From Pseudomonas sp. MM223 (GTDB taxonomy: Bacteria; Pseudomonadota; Gammaproteobacteria; Pseudomonadales; Pseudomonadaceae), in NCBI GenBank assembly GCA_947090765.1, contig OX352322.1, forward strand, positions 4,385,501 through 4,449,500: DNA of 64,000 nt. The letters are read 5' to 3'. The notes under the pieces were generated by a model that worked only from the letters and a program-made list of their open reading frames with translations, did no database searches and had not been told where the DNA came from. The position numbers were made by a program, and so were the translations under genes. How positions within the stretch are numbered: position 1 is the stretch's first letter; each line of letters starts with the position of its first letter. This document shows positions 61,950-64,000 of the stretch, one piece after another.

Positions 61950-63359
61950 ATGGTTTTTCCAGCCCAATCGCGCTTGTTGCCTTATGTCGTTCTGCTTTGT
62001 GTGACCTTTGCCCTTACCCTGGGCGGCATTCTGGCACGCCCGATCGAATCGCTGTCGCTGTTCTGGCCAGTGAATGCTGTGTTGGCCGGCGTACTGCTGC
62101 GCTACCCCCGGCAGGCCACGCTCACCGGTTTTAGCCTGGTGTGGTTGGCCATGGTCGGTGCCGACCTGTTGTGTGGCAGCGCCTGGGCCCCGGCCCTGTG
62201 GTTCAACCTGTGCAACCTGGGCGTGGTGGTCACCCTCTGGCAATTGCTGTCGCGCTTGCCGCGCCCGCACCGGCGCATGCGTACCCCGCACGGCGTCCTC
62301 AGCGTATTCGCCGCCTGTGCTGCCGCTGCCATGGTGGCAGCCAGCATGGCAGCGGTCATGGCCGCACCGTGGTTCGAGCAATCCTTGCGTGCCACCTGGC
62401 TGGCCTGGTTCAGCGAACAGTTTTCGACCAGCGTGCTGGTGTTGCCGGTGCTGCTCACAGCGCCATCGCTGCGCGCCCTGCTGCGCGGTGGTGCGCAGGC
62501 CATCCGCCTGGCGCCGCTGCTGGTGCTGTTGGCCTCGCTGGCGGTCAGCATCGCGTTTGGCGGCCCCGGGGCCATTGCCTTCCCGATTGCCGCCTTGCTG
62601 TGGTGTGCCTGGACCTACTCGCCGTTCCTGGTTTCATTTCTGACACTCACCGCTGGCAGTACCTTGATTGTGGCGGTGGCGCAAAACCTCATGCACTTCA
62701 GCGTGCCGCAAAGCGAGCCGGGGGTGACCACGCTGATGTCGGCCCGCCTGGGCATCGCCATGCTGGTGCTCGGCCCGCTGGTGGTAGCCTGTGTCAGCCA
62801 GGCCAACCGCAGCCTGATGGCCCGCCTGGCGCATCAGGCCACCATCGACCACCTTACCGGCGTGCTTACCCGCAGCGCCTTCACCCGCCGCGCCAACGCG
62901 CTGCTGGACAGCCGTCAGCAGCATGCCCAGGCGCTGCCACTGACCCTCATGATGCTGGACATCGACCACTTCAAGTCAATCAACGATGCCCATGGCCATG
63001 GGGTCGGTGACCAGGTGCTGCGCCAGTTCGCCAGCACCCTGCAAGACCAGTTGCACAACGATGAACTGCTCGCACGCCTGGGCGGTGAGGAGTTCGTCGT
63101 TATCCTCCCGGGCCTTGCGCCAGAACGTGCCACGTTCACCGCCGAACGCCTGCGCCGCGCCATACAGGACCTGCACGTGGTGCAGGCCGACCAGCGCCTG
63201 CAGATCACCGTAAGTATTGGCCTGGCAGGCTGCGACGCCAACATCCCGGCCCCCAGCCTGGACGCGCTGCTGGCCAGTGCCGACCAGGCGTTGTACCGGG
63301 CCAAGGCCCATGGCCGCAACCGCGTGGAGCAGGCCGAAGCACAGCGCCAGGTGGTCTGA
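61950..63359 (+). CDS. MASE1-like membrane diguanylate cyclase
   Basis: 469 residues from MVFPAQSRLLPYVVLLCVTF. About eight hydrophobic segments (MASE1-like: LFWPVNAVLAGVLLRYPRQA) precede the GGDEF domain with DHLTGVLTRSAFTRRANALL and LGGEEF. The position of the I-site reads LHND, so the feedback Arg is missing. A TTG start at 61935 is an alternative. Makes cyclic-di-GMP. Confidence 0.88.
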   Translation: MVFPAQSRLLPYVVLLCVTFALTLGGILARPIESLSLFWPVNAVLAGVLLRYPRQATLTGFSLVWLAMVGADLLCGSAWAPALWFNLCNLGVVVTLWQLLSRLPRPHRRMRTPHGVLSVFAACAAAAMVAASMAAVMAAPWFEQSLRATWLAWFSEQFSTSVLVLPVLLTAPSLRALLRGGAQAIRLAPLLVLLASLAVSIAFGGPGAIAFPIAALLWCAWTYSPFLVSFLTLTAGSTLIVAVAQNLMHFSVPQSEPGVTTLMSARLGIAMLVLGPLVVACVSQANRSLMARLAHQATIDHLTGVLTRSAFTRRANALLDSRQQHAQALPLTLMMLDIDHFKSINDAHGHGVGDQVLRQFASTLQDQLHNDELLARLGGEEFVVILPGLAPERATFTAERLRRAIQDLHVVQADQRLQITVSIGLAGCDANIPAPSLDALLASADQALYRAKAHGRNRVEQAEAQRQVV

Positions 63360-63360
63360 G

Positions 63361-64000
63361 TCAACCGGCCAGCAAGTCCCACGACAGCTTGGCGATCAGC
63401 ACGCACAGCAGTATCAGGAACAGCCCGCGCACAAACCCTGCGCCCTTGCGTACCGCCAGCCAGGTGCCGGTAAGCGCCCCGAGTACGTTGCACGCGGCCA
63501 TGGGCAGGGCGATGGCATACAGCACGTTGCCCGAGGGCACGAAGAACACCAGCGCCGCCAGGTTGGTGGCAATGTTCACCACCTTGGCCGAGGCCGAGGC
63601 GTGCAGGAAGTCCAGGGCGAAGAAGCGGATGAACAGGAAAATCAGGAAGCTGCCGGTACCCGGGCCGAACAAGCCATCGTAAAAGCCGATTGCGCCGCCG
63701 ATCAGCACCGCCAGGCATTGCTCTTTGCGGCCAATCTTGGCTGGCTTGTGCAGCGTGCCGAAGTCTTTCTTGCAGAAGGTATAGATGGCCATCAGTACGA
63801 TCATCACCAGCACTGCCGGGCGCATCACACTGGGCGGCACCAGTGACACCGTGGCCGCGCCAGCAAACGACATGACAAAGGCGCTGAGCGCCGCCGGTAC
63901 GATCAGCCCCCAATCCAGCGTCACCTTGCGAATGAACGAGCGCGCTGCGAACGCCGTACCACACACCGACGCCAGCTTGTTGGTGCCGAGCAAAGCCGCG
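63361..64000 (-). CDS. TauE/SafE-type permease (5' end outside window)
   Basis: At least 210 residues in frame to the right edge. The family pattern GTNKLASVCGTAFAARSFIR, then GFYDGLFGPGTGSFLIFLFI and ASAKVVNIATNLAALVFF is typical of sulphite/sulphoacetate exporters (TSUP). Six hydrophobic segments are visible. The start lies beyond 64000. Confidence 0.9.
   Translation of the reverse strand, partial: AALLGTNKLASVCGTAFAARSFIRKVTLDWGLIVPAALSAFVMSFAGAATVSLVPPSVMRPAVLVMIVLMAIYTFCKKDFGTLHKPAKIGRKEQCLAVLIGGAIGFYDGLFGPGTGSFLIFLFIRFFALDFLHASASAKVVNIATNLAALVFFVPSGNVLYAIALPMAACNVLGALTGTWLAVRKGAGFVRGLFLILLCVLIAKLSWDLLAG

Noticed and set aside
1..64000. CRISPR array
   Set aside because: No regularly spaced repeats seen; the AAAEK and linker repeats are coding.
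1..64000. Insertion sequence or transposase
   Set aside because: None found; the only recombinases are the two phage-type tyrosine enzymes.

Overview
The window comes from a GC-rich gammaproteobacterium, most likely of the Pseudomonas putida group. The evidence is the pseudomonad gene content (DoxX, zinc alcohol dehydrogenase, SohB, SCP2, two GGDEF proteins), LexA boxes of the CTGTATAT-N-ATACAG type, and two inverted pairs of the extragenic palindrome 'CATCGCCGGCAAGCCAGC', which is typical of P. putida genomes.

Layout. Bases 1-10435 are chromosome: a PAS histidine kinase cut by the left edge, tRNA-Leu, DoxX, adhP, a LexA-boxed SRAP (YedK/HMCES) gene with a divergent partner, a large autotransporter, and a frameshifted lipoprotein hydrolase. 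Bases 10436-51698 are a complete-looking lambdoid (siphovirus-type) prophage integrated into a tRNA-Cys gene. It is bounded by a perfect 54-bp direct repeat, and the two copies are 41,209 bp apart, which is the predicted size of the excised circle. Bases 51699-64000 are chromosome again: sohB, a histidine phosphatase, SCP2, a phosphotransferase, an SDR, a frameshifted methyltransferase, two diguanylate cyclases, small lipoproteins, an SLC13 permease and a TauE/SafE-type permease cut by the right edge.

Prophage logic. The switch lies at 39.7-41.4 kb: cro (-), cI (+, S24 peptidase type), and five copies of an operator TTTAG-N4-CTAAA, three between cI and cro and two at a rightward promoter. Leftward from cro come an O-like replication protein with a candidate origin inside it, a DnaC-type loader, a YbcO-like nuclease, a VRR-NUC nuclease, a second tyrosine recombinase, a zinc-ribbon protein and a Q-like antiterminator. 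A terminator follows, then the late genes: holin, HNH nuclease, small and large terminase, portal, protease, capsid, connectors, tail tube, the G/GT chaperones with a lambda-identical GGGAAAG slip site, tape measure, M, L, K, I, J, fibres, endolysin and nested Rz/Rz1. Rightward from the second promoter come a LuxR-type small regulator, SSB, an orphan C5 cytosine methylase, about ten small uncharacterised proteins, an excisionase-like protein and the integrase next to attR.

Several late genes are preceded by an intrinsic-terminator hairpin fused directly to a ribosome binding site. Two prophage genes carry perfect LexA boxes, and three genes face against their operon (likely lysogeny-expressed cargo). 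Five genes are each broken by exactly one missing base, including terL and J. In four of the five the natural place for the missing base is a run of G or C, so under-called homopolymers are a likelier explanation than decay.
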